A program made the position numbers and the translations under genes. This document shows, piece after piece, positions 54,602-64,000 of a stretch of 64,000 nt of DNA. Every line of letters starts with the position of its first letter. The stretch's first letter is position 1. The DNA is taken from contig NZ_FNJK01000004.1 of NCBI RefSeq assembly GCF_900104225.1, positions 124,001-188,000 of the forward strand, in the 5' to 3' direction. This DNA comes from Streptococcus equinus. GTDB lineage: Bacteria > Bacillota > Bacilli > Lactobacillales > Streptococcaceae. Under the pieces are notes generated by a model. It made no database searches. It saw only the letters and a program-made list of their open reading frames with translations, and was not told the DNA's origin.

Positions 54602-56680
54602 TTATTCACCAGAATTTTTCTTGATGATTTCTTCTTGAACTGATTTAGGAACGTCTTCGTAGTGGTCAAATACCATCATGAATGTACCACGTCCTTGAGT
54701 TGCAGAACGAAGAACTGTTGCGTAACCGAACATTTCAGCAAGTGGAACGAAGGCACGAACGATTTGGCTGTTACCGTGAGCTTCCATACCATCAACACGT
54801 CCACGACGAGCTGTAACGTGACCCATAACGTCACCAAGGTTTTCTTCAGGAGCTGTAATTGTAACAAGCATCATTGGTTCAAGAATAACTGGTTGTGCAG
54901 TTTTAGCAGCTTCTTTAAGTGCAAGTGATGCAGCGATCTTGAATGCAGTTTCAGATGAGTCGACATCGTGGTAAGAACCATCGTAAAGTTTAGCTTTAAC
55001 GTCAACCATTGGGTAACCAGCAAGAACACCGTTAGCCATAGATTCTTGAAGACCTTTTTCTACTGCAGGGATGAATTCACGAGGAACCACACCACCAACG
55101 ATAGCATTTTCGAATTCGAAACCTTTACCTTCTTCATTTGGAGTAAATTCAATCCAAACATCACCGAATTGACCTTTACCACCAGATTGGCGTTTGAAGA
55201 ATCCACGTGCTTGAGTAGCTTTACGGAATGTTTCACGGTATGATACTTGAGGAGCACCTACGTTTGCTTCAACTTTGAATTCACGTTTCATACGGTCAAC
55301 AAGGACGTCAAGGTGAAGTTCACCCATACCAGAGATAACTGTTTCACCAGTTTCAACGTTTGTTTCAACACGGAATGTTGGATCTTCTTCAGCAAGTTTT
55401 TGAAGAGCGATACCCATTTTATCTTGGTCAGCTTTAGATTTAGGTTCAACCATCAATTGGATAACTGGTTCTGGAACTTCGATTGATTCAAGGATGACTT
55501 TAGCTTTTTCATCTGTCAATGAGTCACCAGTTGTAGTATCTTTCAAACCAACAGCAGCGGCGATATCACCAGCGTAAACTGTTTCGATTTCGTTACGGTG
55601 GTTAGCGTGCATTTGAAGGATACGTCCGATACGTTCACGTTTACCTTTAGATGTGTTAAGAACGTAAGAACCGCTGTTCAATACACCTGAGTAAACACGG
55701 AAGAATGTCAAACGACCTACGAATGGGTCAGTCATGATCTTGAACGCAAGGGCTGCAAATGGTTCGTCATCTGAAGCTGGACGTTCTTCTTCTTCATCTG
55801 TATCTGGGTTAACACCTTTGATTGCAGGGATGTCAAGTGGGCTTGGAAGGTAATCGATAACCGCATCAAGCATCATTTGAACACCTTTGTTTTTGAAGGC
55901 AGAACCACAAAGAACTGGGAAGAATTCAACGTTGATAGTTGCTTTACGGATAGCAGCTTTCAATTCAGCTTCAGTGATTTCTTCACCTTCAAGGTATTTC
56001 ATCATCAAGTCTTCATCAGTTTCAGCAACTGCTTCGATCAATTTTTCACGGTATTCGTTAGCTTGATCTACGTATTCAGCTGGGATGTCTTCTTCAAGGA
56101 TATCTGTACCAAGGTCGTTAGTATAGATTTCAGCTTTCATACGAACCAAGTCAATGATACCGCTGAAGCTATCTTCAGAACCGATTGGCAATTGAATTGG
56201 GTGAGCGTTAGCTTGAAGACGATCGTGAAGTGTGCTTACTGAGTAAAGGAAGTCAGCACCGATTTTATCCATTTTGTTTGAGAATACGATACGAGGAACA
56301 CCGTATTCAGTAGCTTGACGCCAAACTGTTTCAGTTTGAGGTTCTACACCTGATTGTGAGTCAAGAACTGTAACCGCACCATCAAGAACACGAAGAGAAC
56401 GTTGTACTTCGATTGTGAAGTCCACGTGTCCTGGTGTGTCGATAATGTTTACACGGTAGTCTTTCCATTGTGCAGTTGTAGCGGCAGAAGTGATTGTGAT
56501 ACCACGTTCTTGCTCTTGTTCCATCCAGTCCATTTGTGAAGCACCTTCGTGTGTTTCACCGATTTTATGGATTTTACCAGTATAGTAAAGAATACGCTCA
56601 GTTGTTGTTGTTTTACCAGCATCGACGTGAGCCATGATACCGATGTTACGAGTTTTTTCAAGTGAAAATTCGCGAGCCAT
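54602..56680 (-). CDS. fusA: Elongation factor G
   Basis: The 692-residue GTPase drives ribosomal translocation. It has the G1 loop in [28 protein letters not shown] (G3) and FSNKMDKIG (G4), then domains II-V including [14 protein letters not shown]. Length and order are normal. It is the third gene of the str cluster, but a 198-base gap with a hairpin and its own TATAAT separates it from rpsG. TufA is not adjacent. Confidence 0.97.
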   Translation of the reverse strand: MAREFSLEKTRNIGIMAHVDAGKTTTTERILYYTGKIHKIGETHEGASQMDWMEQEQERGITITSAATTAQWKDYRVNIIDTPGHVDFTIEVQRSLRVLDGAVTVLDSQSGVEPQTETVWRQATEYGVPRIVFSNKMDKIGADFLYSVSTLHDRLQANAHPIQLPIGSEDSFSGIIDLVRMKAEIYTNDLGTDILEEDIPAEYVDQANEYREKLIEAVAETDEDLMMKYLEGEEITEAELKAAIRKATINVEFFPVLCGSAFKNKGVQMMLDAVIDYLPSPLDIPAIKGVNPDTDEEEERPASDDEPFAALAFKIMTDPFVGRLTFFRVYSGVLNSGSYVLNTSKGKRERIGRILQMHANHRNEIETVYAGDIAAAVGLKDTTTGDSLTDEKAKVILESIEVPEPVIQLMVEPKSKADQDKMGIALQKLAEEDPTFRVETNVETGETVISGMGELHLDVLVDRMKREFKVEANVGAPQVSYRETFRKATQARGFFKRQSGGKGQFGDVWIEFTPNEEGKGFEFENAIVGGVVPREFIPAVEKGLQESMANGVLAGYPMVDVKAKLYDGSYHDVDSSETAFKIAASLALKEAAKTAQPVILEPMMLVTITAPEENLGDVMGHVTARRGRVDGMEAHGNSQIVRAFVPLAEMFGYATVLRSATQGRGTFMMVFDHYEDVPKSVQEEIIKKNSGE

Positions 56681-56730
56681 TTTTTTCTCCTATTATAAAT
56701 TTAGTTTACTACTTTATTATAACATACTTT

Positions 56731-56762
56731 TAGAACGGATAGGCAGGACCTACCCGTTCTAA
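56731..56762 (-). promoter_or_regulatory. Hairpin in the rpsG-fusA gap, with downstream -10
   Basis: TAGAACGG.TAGG pairs with CCTA.CCGTTCTA in an extended stem (about 12 bp plus) that lacks a T-run on the minus strand. TTATAATAAAG follows at about 56713-56722 as a fusA -10. It may be a processing site or attenuator. Confidence 0.5.
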
Positions 56763-56878
56763 AGATGTTTTATTAAATTTGATACGACTTAGACCAGAAT
56801 CTCTGATTAAGCATTGCTCGAATACCAGTAGTAAAACAGATTAAATGTATTCGAAGCTTCGTACCTTTATCTTGCTGA

Positions 56879-57349
56879 TTACCAGCGGAAGTGTGCGAAT
56901 GCACGGTTTGCTTCTGCCATACGGTGTGTATCTTCACGTTTTTTAACTGAAGCACCAGTGTTGTTAGCAGCATCAAGGATTTCTTTTGCAAGACGATCTT
57001 TCATAGTGTGTTCACCACGATCACGTGATGCGTTTACCAACCAACGAAGTCCAAGAGTTGTACGACGTTCTGGACGAACTTCAACTGGGACTTGGTAGTT
57101 AGAACCACCGACACGACGTGCACGTACTTCAAGAACAGGCATGATGTTTTCCATAGCTGTTTCGAATACTTCAAGTGCATCGTTTCCAGTAGCTTCTTTA
57201 ATTTGTTCAAATGCATCATAAACGATTGATGCAGCTGTACCACGTTTACCATCAAGCATAACACGGTTGATAAGACGTGTTACAAGTTGTGAATTGTATA
57301 ATGGATCTGGCAATACTTCGCGTTTTGGCGCTCTATTTTTACGACTCAT
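56879..57349 (-). CDS. rpsG: Ribosomal protein S7
   Basis: The 156-residue primary 16S rRNA-binding protein starts [20 protein letters not shown] and has [17 protein letters not shown] and [18 protein letters not shown]. It lies 21 bases after rpsL in one operon. GGGAGATAAGAAAGA precedes the ATG. Confidence 0.97.
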   Translation of the reverse strand: MSRKNRAPKREVLPDPLYNSQLVTRLINRVMLDGKRGTAASIVYDAFEQIKEATGNDALEVFETAMENIMPVLEVRARRVGGSNYQVPVEVRPERRTTLGLRWLVNASRDRGEHTMKDRLAKEILDAANNTGASVKKREDTHRMAEANRAFAHFRW

Positions 57350-57370
57350 TCTTTCTTATCTCCCTTCTTA

Positions 57371-57784
57371 TTATCCTTTAGGACGTTTAGCACCGTATTT
57401 AGAACGGCCTTGTTTACGGTCAGCAACACCTGCAGTATCAAGTGCACCACGAACGATGTGGTAACGTACCCCTGGAAGGTCTTTTACACGTCCACCACGG
57501 ATAAGAACAACACTGTGTTCTTGAAGGTTGTGTCCGATACCTGGGATGTATGCAGTAACTTCGATAAGGTTGCTCAAACGTACACGAGCGAATTTACGAA
57601 GGGCTGAGTTAGGTTTTTTAGGTGTCATTGTTCCAACACGTGTTGCAACACCACGTTTTTGTGGTGAAGATACGTTAGTTTGAACTTTTTTGTGGCTGTT
57701 GTAACCAACGTTAAGAGCTGGTGATTTAGATTTTTCAACTTTAGATTTACGTGGTTTACGTACCAACTGGTTGATTGTAGGCAT
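57371..57784 (-). CDS. rpsL: Ribosomal protein S12
   Basis: The 137-residue decoding-centre protein has [35 protein letters not shown] (wild-type Lys in TPKKPNS, so no streptomycin-resistance change there) and [15 protein letters not shown]. It leads the str operon behind ACAGGAGAAAAGTAG. A structured leader of about 130 bases precedes it. Confidence 0.97.
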   Translation of the reverse strand: MPTINQLVRKPRKSKVEKSKSPALNVGYNSHKKVQTNVSSPQKRGVATRVGTMTPKKPNSALRKFARVRLSNLIEVTAYIPGIGHNLQEHSVVLIRGGRVKDLPGVRYHIVRGALDTAGVADRKQGRSKYGAKRPKG

Positions 57785-57924
57785 CTACTTTTCTCCTGTA
57801 AGATTTTTATTTTGGTTGATAAGGCGCTTGGTGACAGTCCTTATCTAAAATGTGTACTTTGCAACATTTGTCAGCACGTCTCTGTACACTCTGGAGAGAC
57901 CAAAAGTAAAAAGTACCATTCATA
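57785..57924 (-). promoter_or_regulatory. Structured rpsL leader
   Basis: The leader contains GATAAGG...CCTTATC (about 57817-57845), a hairpin just before the ribosome site, and further upstream GTCTC...GAGAC. It may mediate feedback by a ribosomal protein, but I recognise no known motif. Confidence 0.4.
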
Positions 57925-57953
57925 ATAATATCACACTAGAGTCAACATGTCAA
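57925..57953 (-). promoter_or_regulatory. rpsL-rpsG promoter
   Basis: TTGACA (57948-57953) and TATTAT (57925-57930) are 17 bases apart on the minus strand. Confidence 0.75.
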
Positions 57954-58027
57954 TTGATTTGGCTTTATTTTCTTGATTTTCCTAAAAGTTTTTCAGTAAT
58001 GAAGCATAAGATCTAATCCACAAAAAA

Positions 58028-58043
58028 AGAGGCTCACGCCTCT
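58028..58043 (-). terminator. purR terminator
   Basis: AGAGGC and GCCTCT around TCAC, followed on the minus strand by TTTTTTT. Confidence 0.8.
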
Positions 58044-58048
58044 CTGTT

Positions 58049-58864
58049 TTATTTGTCAAAAATGTTACCAAGTTCAACTTTAACGTGGTTATTCTTAACA
58101 TCAATTTCTGAAACTTTTAGCAATGATTTATAGTTCATGCGGTCACGTTTTTCTTGTGCATTTTCAGCAAAGACTGCAACTCCGACAAGCGTACTATCAA
58201 ATTCTGTTAAAAGACTAACCATACCAGAAATTGTACCCCCACCTTTAAGGAAGTCATCAACAATCAGTACTCGGCTATTTGGTTTCAAGCTACGTTTTGA
58301 TAAGAACATTTTTTCAATACGGTCACTTGAACCACTTGCATAATTGACAGAAACGGTAGATCCTTCAGTAATCTTAAGGTCTCGACGAACAATAACAAAA
58401 GGAACATTTAAAATGTTAGCCACAGCATTTGCCAACGGCACACCTTTTGTAGCAACTGTCATAACAGCATCAATTTTGTTTCCTTTAAAGGCATTAGCAA
58501 TAATACGCCCAACACTTTGTAAAATGCGTGGGGTACTTAGCAAATCTGATAAATAAATGTAACCACCTGGAAGGATACGATTACTTTCTGACATACTATC
58601 ACGTAAATCTTCAATAACCGATCTTGCTTCTTCTTCAGAGATTCCTGGTGTAAAAATGACACCTCCACTTGCCCCTGTAACAGTCTCAATTTCGCCAATT
58701 CCAGATTCTTCAAAAGCTTTTTTAATGATGGCGATATCTTCAGAGATAGAAGATTTTGCTGCTTCATATTTTTCAGCAAAAGTATTTAAACTTGTTAACT
58801 TATAGGGGTTGTTAATCAAATAGTTGGAGATGACAACCATGCGTTCACTACGTCGTAATTTCAT
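58049..58864 (-). CDS. purR: PurR, PRPP-responsive purine regulator
   Basis: The 271-residue regulator has an N-terminal winged helix (MKLRRSERMVVISNYLINNP) and a phosphoribosyltransferase-like domain with the PRPP loop VLIVDDFLKGGGT. In Gram-positive cocci PurR activates or represses pur genes according to PRPP. A B. subtilis-type PurBox (58920-58930) lies at its own -35 region. Confidence 0.93.
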   Translation of the reverse strand: MKLRRSERMVVISNYLINNPYKLTSLNTFAEKYEAAKSSISEDIAIIKKAFEESGIGEIETVTGASGGVIFTPGISEEEARSVIEDLRDSMSESNRILPGGYIYLSDLLSTPRILQSVGRIIANAFKGNKIDAVMTVATKGVPLANAVANILNVPFVIVRRDLKITEGSTVSVNYASGSSDRIEKMFLSKRSLKPNSRVLIVDDFLKGGGTISGMVSLLTEFDSTLVGVAVFAENAQEKRDRMNYKSLLKVSEIDVKNNHVKVELGNIFDK

Positions 58865-58896
58865 AATTTCTCCATCTTTTAGTATCTGTTTTTGTC

Positions 58897-58930
58897 ATTA
58901 TATCATAAGAAAGCGAAAAAAACGAACGTT
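58897..58930 (-). promoter_or_regulatory. purR promoter with PurBox
   Basis: TATAAT (58897-58902) is preceded by a poor -35. AAACGAACGTT (58920-58930, plus strand) fits the B. subtilis PurBox AWWCGAACRWT at every position. Confidence 0.6.
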
Positions 58931-59015
58931 TTAATAAAAAAATGTGTATTTTTATGTTTTTTCTTAATGTAAAGGCATTCCAAAGTGGTAATTATTAAAA
59001 TATACAGTCATTTAA

Positions 59016-59957
59016 CTATTTTAATTTTGGTTTGTAGAAAGAACGATTATCCATAGCAAAGATACGATTTGTCATTTCACCTTCATCAATTCGACTCAAA
59101 GCTGTTGTCATCATCATCATTTCCGCATCAATATTATCAATCATATGAATAATTTCTGCTTCCATAACACGAGGACGAACTGGACTTCCGTATTCAAGCA
59201 ACCCATGGTGACTTAAGACAACGTGACGAAGAATAATAACATCTTCTTTAGTATCATCGATATTTAACTCTGTGAGAACTTTAGTAATTTCCTCATCAAT
59301 CAAGGCAATATGGCCAATTAAATTACCACGAACCGTATACTCAGTGTTGTCAGGTCCTGTTAATTCAATAACTTTAGCTAAATCATGTAACATGATACCA
59401 GCGTAAAGCAAGCTCTTATTGAGTTGAGGGTAAACATCGCCAATCGCATCTGCCAAACGTACCATAGTAGCTGTATGGTAGGCAAGTCCTGATTCAAAAG
59501 CATGGTGATTTGTTTTAGCAGCCGGATAAGTGAAGAATTCTTTATCATATTTACGATAAAGTGCTCGAACAACACGTTGCCAAACAGCATTTTCAATCTT
59601 GAACATCATTTGCTCAAGGTAATCTTTGACATCAAGAACATCAACAGGTGATTTTTCTTTAAAATCACGTGGGTCGTTTGGTTCACCTTCACGAGTGTTA
59701 CGAAGCGTAATTTGATTGACTTGAGGTGTTCCGTTATAAACCTCACGGCGCCCTTTCATATAAATAACTTTACCTGCAGTGAACTCTTCAACATTATAAG
59801 GTTGAGCATCCCAAAGATTGCCAGATATCTCACCACTGTCATCCTGGAAAGTAAAGGCAATGTAATCTTTACCAGCCCTTGTTTTGCGAAGTTCTGCAGT
59901 TTTTATCAAATAGAACCCTTCAAAGAGTTCATCTTTTTTCATTTGACTAATTTTCAT
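59016..59957 (-). CDS. yhaM: 3'-5' exoribonuclease YhaM
   Basis: The 313-residue enzyme has an N-terminal OB fold (IAFTFQDDSGEISGNLWDAQ) and an HD domain (NHHAFESGLAYHTATMV; MLHDLAKVIEL; LSHHGLLEYGSPV). It trims RNA 3' ends and in pneumococcus is called Cbf1. Its start overlaps the end of rmuC by 11 bases. Confidence 0.93.
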   Translation of the reverse strand: MKISQMKKDELFEGFYLIKTAELRKTRAGKDYIAFTFQDDSGEISGNLWDAQPYNVEEFTAGKVIYMKGRREVYNGTPQVNQITLRNTREGEPNDPRDFKEKSPVDVLDVKDYLEQMMFKIENAVWQRVVRALYRKYDKEFFTYPAAKTNHHAFESGLAYHTATMVRLADAIGDVYPQLNKSLLYAGIMLHDLAKVIELTGPDNTEYTVRGNLIGHIALIDEEITKVLTELNIDDTKEDVIILRHVVLSHHGLLEYGSPVRPRVMEAEIIHMIDNIDAEMMMMTTALSRIDEGEMTNRIFAMDNRSFYKPKLK

Positions 59958-61221
59958 GATTGTCCTCTTCTTCTAATGGCGGGAGGTTAAGCAAGCTTGT
60001 CGTTGCTTGATCTTGGTAGGACTCTACTGTATTCAAAGCACGAATAATGGCATTTGTTCGAGTAGAAATTAAACTGTCTAAAGTGTTATTTGCAGTGTTA
60101 ATTTGTTTTTGAGCTTTAACAAGCATATTACCAAATTTCTCAAATTCCACCTTAACATTTCCTAAAATTTTGCTTATATCGTTCGCATTTTTCTGAATAT
60201 TAAGAGTTTTGAAGCCGACAGCAAGTGAATTTAATAAGGCAGACAATGTTGACGGACCAGCCACAACAATATTTTCATCACGTCGCAAACTATCAAAGAA
60301 ACTAGCATTGCGAACCACTTCTGAATATAAACCTTCTGTCGGTAAAAACATAATACCGAAATTAGTTGTCTCAGGTGGATTCAAATATTTTTTATTAATA
60401 TCTTTAGCAAAACGTTTAATGCTATTTAAAAGTGACTTACGATAAAGTTCAACTTGTTCTTTATCGCCGTTTTCATAGGCATCTTCTAAGCGATAATAGT
60501 CTTCCAAAGGGAATTTTGAGTCGATTGGTAAATAAACATAACCATCGTCTTCAACTCCTGGAAGTTTAATGGCATATTCAACACGTTCGCTTGAACCAGA
60601 AACCGTTGGAACTTCTCGTTCATACTGGCTTGGTGTCATAATGTCTTCAATGATTTGCCCTAATTGCAACTCACCAAGAATACCACGTGTTTTAGTATTA
60701 GAGAGCACCTTGTTTAGAGTTCCAACATCCTGAGCGACTGTTTTCATTTCCCCCAAGCCTTGGTTAACTGATTCTAATTGTTTCGATACCGTCTCAAATG
60801 AAGCTTTCAAGCGATTCTGCAACGTTTGTTCTAGTTTTTCTTCAACCGTCTGGCGCATTTCTTCTAAGCGTTTTTCATTAGACGCTTGCATTTCTTTAAC
60901 AGAATTTGTCAAATTACGGTTGATAATTTCTAGACGTTGATCAGAACGATCACGATTATCACTTAAACTTTTATGAAGAACATCACGAATATCATTTAAT
61001 TGCGTGTATAGATCATTTTGCAGACGATTCAGCTGATTATTTAGCGCTAGCACTTGATCCTTCTGAGCTAAATCAAGTTGATAAGATACCTGATCTGATA
61101 AATTATCTGCATTATCGTCCATTTTTTGTGATAAATCATCAGTTAGCTTTGCAATTTTTGATAACAGATAAATCAGCAAAGCAATACTAATGACTCCCAA
61201 CAATAAAGTTAATACTAACAT
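59947..61221 (-). CDS. rmuC: RmuC family protein
   Basis: The 424-residue protein has an N-terminal membrane anchor (LVLTLLLGVISIALLIYLLS), a long coiled coil, and the RmuC nuclease-like domain (KTRGILGELQLGQIIED; LPIDSKFPLEDYYRLEDAYE; GIMFLPTEGLYSEVV). RmuC limits DNA inversion in E. coli. It is part of the rsgA-rpe-thiN-rmuC-yhaM chain. Confidence 0.92.
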   Translation of the reverse strand: MLVLTLLLGVISIALLIYLLSKIAKLTDDLSQKMDDNADNLSDQVSYQLDLAQKDQVLALNNQLNRLQNDLYTQLNDIRDVLHKSLSDNRDRSDQRLEIINRNLTNSVKEMQASNEKRLEEMRQTVEEKLEQTLQNRLKASFETVSKQLESVNQGLGEMKTVAQDVGTLNKVLSNTKTRGILGELQLGQIIEDIMTPSQYEREVPTVSGSSERVEYAIKLPGVEDDGYVYLPIDSKFPLEDYYRLEDAYENGDKEQVELYRKSLLNSIKRFAKDINKKYLNPPETTNFGIMFLPTEGLYSEVVRNASFFDSLRRDENIVVAGPSTLSALLNSLAVGFKTLNIQKNANDISKILGNVKVEFEKFGNMLVKAQKQINTANNTLDSLISTRTNAIIRALNTVESYQDQATTSLLNLPPLEEEDNHEN

Positions 61222-61223
61222 CT

Positions 61224-61856
61224 TTACCTATCCTTACTTTGAATAACGATAAGATAACCTGACTCTAACGTAACTGTAATAGGCTGCTGATCTAGGAATT
61301 CATTACTAGAATAGATTTTTTTCTTGAAAAAATTACTAGCATCCAAATTATATTTAGCCCCTTCAATGATTAAATCTGCATCGCCATCAGCCATGAAAGA
61401 AACGTAAGTCATTCCATCTTCTGGCAAAACTTGACATACCCCAGCTGGATAAAACTGAATGCTATTTTGTTTATCTCGCAAAGTTATCTGACGCATAAAA
61501 GGCGCCAAATCAGGATCACCAGGCAAAAATAGATTTGACATCATGTGATCAATACGACCACCAAAGGCACCAAAAATCGTTACTTGTGCTTCTGGGTACT
61601 GCTCAAAAACCTTTTTTAAAGCTAATTCTGTATCGGTGTCATCCTTCTCAGGACTAGCTTGAATAAAAATCTCTGCCTTAGTCTTAATTCGTTGTAATTC
61701 ATCTTTACTAACCGAATCAAAATCACCAACTGCAAAATCTAACGGAAGGTGATTTTCTAATAAGAACAAACTTCCTCGATCTACGCCAACAAAAATATCA
61801 AATTCAGTGGAAAAATCTAATAATTGACCACCAGCAAATACAGCTACTTTAGTCAT
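61224..61856 (-). CDS. thiN: Thiamine pyrophosphokinase
   Basis: The 210-residue enzyme converts thiamine to thiamine diphosphate. It has FVGVDRGSLFLLENHLPLDFAVGDFDS, SPEKDDTDTELAL and FGAFGGRIDHMMSNL (each quoted in part). Its start overlaps the rpe stop by eight bases. Confidence 0.92.
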   Translation of the reverse strand: MTKVAVFAGGQLLDFSTEFDIFVGVDRGSLFLLENHLPLDFAVGDFDSVSKDELQRIKTKAEIFIQASPEKDDTDTELALKKVFEQYPEAQVTIFGAFGGRIDHMMSNLFLPGDPDLAPFMRQITLRDKQNSIQFYPAGVCQVLPEDGMTYVSFMADGDADLIIEGAKYNLDASNFFKKKIYSSNEFLDQQPITVTLESGYLIVIQSKDR

Positions 61857-62511
61857 CTAACGCCACACGTAATGTTTCTACTTGTGCTGCTAAATCACTT
61901 GCTTTGAAGAGATATGAACCAGCAACAAAGACGTTTGCTCCAGCTTGATAGCAGGCTTTGATTGTCTTGTTATCTACACCACCATCAACTTCGATATCAA
62001 AATCATATCCTTTTTCATCACGAAGCTTAGCAACTTTGCTTACTTTTTCAAGCATTTCAGGAATAAAGGCTTGTCCACCGAATCCTGGGTTAACTGTCAT
62101 GATAAGCACTTGGTCAACCAAGTTCAAAACAGGTTCAATAGCAGAAACAGGTGTACCTGGGTTAATAACAACACCAGCTTTCATACCAGCTTTTTTAATT
62201 TTTTGTAATGCGCCATGAATGTGAAGAGTTGACTCAGCATGAATTGTCATAATGTCAGCACCGGCTTGAGCAAATGCATCAACAAAACGTTCTGGATTAA
62301 CAACCATTAGATGACAATCAAAGACAAGTTTACTATGTTTACGCATGCTAGCCACAACATCCGCACCAAAAGTGATATTAGGTACAAATTGGCCATCCAT
62401 AATATCAATATGTACATATTCAGCACTAGTTTCTTCGATACGTTTTAATTCTGAAGCAAAATTAGCGTAATCAGCAGCTAAAATTGATGGAGCGATTTTA
62501 TTGTTTGACAT
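61849..62511 (-). CDS. rpe: Ribulose-phosphate 3-epimerase
   Basis: The 220-residue TIM barrel interconverts ribulose-5-P and xylulose-5-P. Signatures are IAPSILAADYANFASEL, YVHIDIMDGQFVPNITFG, FDCHLMV, VNPGFGGQAF and IEVDGGVDNKT. It lies six bases after rsgA. Confidence 0.96.
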   Translation of the reverse strand: MSNNKIAPSILAADYANFASELKRIEETSAEYVHIDIMDGQFVPNITFGADVVASMRKHSKLVFDCHLMVVNPERFVDAFAQAGADIMTIHAESTLHIHGALQKIKKAGMKAGVVINPGTPVSAIEPVLNLVDQVLIMTVNPGFGGQAFIPEMLEKVSKVAKLRDEKGYDFDIEVDGGVDNKTIKACYQAGANVFVAGSYLFKASDLAAQVETLRVALDD

Positions 62512-62517
62512 AAGTAC

Positions 62518-63390
62518 CTACTTTCTTTTTACAACTTTTTTATATGTTTCACGACGATTTTCAATTTCACTGAGAAATTGGAGATAGTTATCATAACGTG
62601 ATCGCCAAAGTTCTCCAGCCTCAACAGCGTCTTTTACTGCACATGAAGGCTCATGAGTATGTGTGCACGAGCGGAATTTACAGAAACGACTCAAGCGACG
62701 TAATTCTGGGAATGCATTATTAAGATCTTCTGCATTAGTAATTTCGTAATCCAGTGATGAAAAACCTGGCGTATCAGCAATTTTTCCACCATTGACATTA
62801 TAAAAACTAACAGCTCGTGTCGTGTGTCGACCACGTCCAAGACTATCTGAGATTTCGCCTGTTTCTAATTTTAGTTCAGGGGCAATCTTATTAAGCAATG
62901 TTGATTTGCCGACACCAGTTTGTCCCATAAAAACAGTCACTTTATCAGTTAAGAGCGGAAGCAATTCTTCTAAAGTGGTGCAAAATTGGTAACCAATTTC
63001 TTGATACTGTTTCTGAATCGCTGTTATCTCATCAGGATTTTCTAACAAATCCATTTTTGAAATATAAACAATTGGCTCAATCGCTTTATGTTCCAATAAA
63101 ACTAAGAAACGATCCAACAAATTAGCATTGAAATCCGGCTCTTTAGCTGACATAATGACCACCGCTTGATCAATATTGACAATTGGTGGACGGACTAGAC
63201 TATTTTTTCTGTCATGAATCGCTAAAATATAACCTTCTGAGTGGTCATCTGCTGAAAATTCAACAAAATCACCTACATAAGGTGTTTGACCTTTTTTTCT
63301 AAAATTTCCACGCGCACGCGTTTGATAAATCACTCCGTCAGATTCAACATAATAAAAACCTGCTAGAGACTTGATAATTCTACCTTGCAA
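62518..63390 (-). CDS. rsgA: Ribosome small-subunit-dependent GTPase RsgA
   Basis: The 290-residue circularly permuted GTPase aids 30S maturation. It has an N-terminal OB fold, the G4-like ISKMDLL, the G1 loop [14 protein letters not shown]3 DTPGFSSL, and the zinc motif [14 protein letters not shown]. The start is TTG (63390) with AAAGGAAATACAT upstream. Confidence 0.93.
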   Translation of the reverse strand: MQGRIIKSLAGFYYVESDGVIYQTRARGNFRKKGQTPYVGDFVEFSADDHSEGYILAIHDRKNSLVRPPIVNIDQAVVIMSAKEPDFNANLLDRFLVLLEHKAIEPIVYISKMDLLENPDEITAIQKQYQEIGYQFCTTLEELLPLLTDKVTVFMGQTGVGKSTLLNKIAPELKLETGEISDSLGRGRHTTRAVSFYNVNGGKIADTPGFSSLDYEITNAEDLNNAFPELRRLSRFCKFRSCTHTHEPSCAVKDAVEAGELWRSRYDNYLQFLSEIENRRETYKKVVKRK

Positions 63391-63475
63391 ATGTATTTCC
63401 TTTTTTTGATTGATAGTCTCATTATAGCAAAAAATGGGCGTTTATTCAGTAATCAAGACAAAAGATTTCACTTGA

Positions 63476-63504
63476 TTGTCTTTTTGAGCCCAAAGGCGTA
63501 TAAT
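63476..63504 (+). promoter_or_regulatory. tRNA-Ser promoter
   Basis: TTGTCT (63476-63481) and TATAAT (63499-63504) are 17 bases apart; transcription would begin about 30 bases before the tRNA. Confidence 0.7.
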
Positions 63505-63542
63505 GACATTGTCTTTTTAAAGCGAACAGACATTCAAACTTT

Positions 63543-63630
63543 GGAAAGGTGGCCCAGCTTGGTACGGCACCAGACTCGAAATCTGGCAAGTGGAATCCTT
63601 TCACACGCGGGTTCAAATCCCGTCCTTTCC
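63543..63630 (+). tRNA. tRNA-Ser (anticodon CGA)
   Basis: The 88-base gene folds as a class II tRNA: acceptor GGAAAGG/CCTTTCC, anticodon stem CCAGA/TCTGG with loop CTCGAAA (anticodon CGA, reads UCG), a long variable arm and T arm with GTTCAAAT. CCA is not encoded; the base after the acceptor stem is T. Confidence 0.93.
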
Positions 63631-63651
63631 TTTTCATACCACGCAACAACA

Positions 63652-63682
63652 AAAGCCAGCTGATGAGCTGGCTTTATTTTTT
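63652..63682. terminator. Bidirectional terminator between tRNA-Ser and the LytTR gene
   Basis: AAAGCCAGC and GCTGGCTTT form a 9-bp stem with a 6-base loop, followed by ATTTTTT on the plus strand. Confidence 0.85.
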
Positions 63683-64000
63683 GTCTTCCATTTTTGATTT
63701 CAATTCTTTGACATATTTTTTAGAAACATAACATGTTTTATGATTGCCAAAATAGACCACACCTTCTTTTTTATCTAAACTAACAACGTTGTTTAGGTTA
63801 ATAAGGTACGATTTATGACATCTAAATAATTTCTGATTTGCTTTCATCACTTCTTTAATAGAACCATAAAAATTACGTTGTCCAGTCTTTGTAATCAGCT
63901 TCAAGCGGTGACTCTCAGCAGTTTCAAAATAAAGTATGTCGTCCATTGGAATTCGTATTTTAGTTCTATTGTTTTCAAAAACGAAAATTTCTTGAGGAAC
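63674..64000 (-). CDS. LytTR-type response regulator, C-terminal 108 residues only
   Basis: The open frame continues past the window edge; only the C-terminal DNA-binding domain is seen. It has IPMDDILYFETAESHRLKLIT, FRCHKSYLINLNNV and the C-terminal CYVSKKYVKELKSKM, the LytTR pattern of ComE/BlpR/AgrA regulators that control bacteriocin or competence by peptide signals. The receiver domain, histidine kinase and peptide lie outside. Confidence 0.85.
   Translation of the reverse strand, partial: VPQEIFVFENNRTKIRIPMDDILYFETAESHRLKLITKTGQRNFYGSIKEVMKANQKLFRCHKSYLINLNNVVSLDKKEGVVYFGNHKTCYVSKKYVKELKSKMEDKK

Noticed and set aside
63446..63731. Short frames on both strands across the tRNA gene.
   Set aside because: They are artefacts of the tRNA sequence.

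Overview
This window comes from a low-GC Gram-positive chromosome, almost certainly a Streptococcus. The markers are pepX, rocS, alternative S14, purR, CppA, the order rsgA-rpe-thiN-rmuC-yhaM-purR-rpsL-rpsG-fusA-gap-pgk, and AdcR, GlnR and cre-type operators of streptococcal form. A complete nadA/nadBC set, gltBD next to glnRA, a yjdF riboswitch and a ComE/BlpR-like LytTR regulator favour the S. bovis/S. equinus group. That species guess is inference.

Layout. 1-3.6 kb is accessory, all on the minus strand: a strong promoter, a tandem array of micro-ORFs sharing the core RYK[N/S]GD, a terminator, then a small coiled-coil protein, a dedicated signal peptidase I and the start of a large surface protein. 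3.6-11.6 kb holds mutY, a two-gene flavoprotein reductase operon, yjdF with its riboswitch, a DUF3290/DUF421 pair, a secreted thioredoxin-like protein, trxA and a PAP2 phosphatase. 11.6-15.1 kb is de novo NAD synthesis (nadBC and nadA, divergent around a probable NiaR operator). 15.2-24.7 kb is genome maintenance (mutS2, cvpA, zapA, rnhC, lepB, recD2, dinB). 24.8-34 kb carries pflB, small enzymes, cppA, glpF, pepX and ybaB. 34-38 kb has a membrane-linked MerR regulator, an exonuclease, rocS, a BaiN-type flavoprotein and zinc-independent rpsN, with three AdcR-type boxes. 38-43 kb has tsaD-rimI-tsaB, rpoY-rnjA and a LysM-CHAP wall hydrolase. 43-51.3 kb is ammonium assimilation (gltBD, glnRA). 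51.3-63.4 kb is an aromatic-acid-exporter-like protein, glycolysis (pgk, gap), translation (fusA, rpsG, rpsL), purR, and the yhaM-rmuC-thiN-rpe-rsgA chain. A tRNA-Ser and the end of a LytTR regulator close the window.

Most likely undescribed system: the 2.69-3.53 kb array. Six very short ORFs, most with their own strong Shine-Dalgarno, encode the same core. The core is written with different synonymous codons in each copy (Arg alone uses CGC, AGA, CGT and CGG), so selection acts on the peptide and not on a DNA repeat. The promoter has consensus -35 and -10 hexamers with a cre-like site between them. Directly downstream lie a signal peptidase and a surface protein, but no recognisable peptide-modifying enzyme or exporter is in view.

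A second pattern is a class of probably leaderless genes. mutY, mutS2, rnhC and baiN each have an extended -10 ending six bases before the start codon. I could not run searches; family names rest on motif recognition, and start sites were moved where the Shine-Dalgarno and family N-terminus argued for it.
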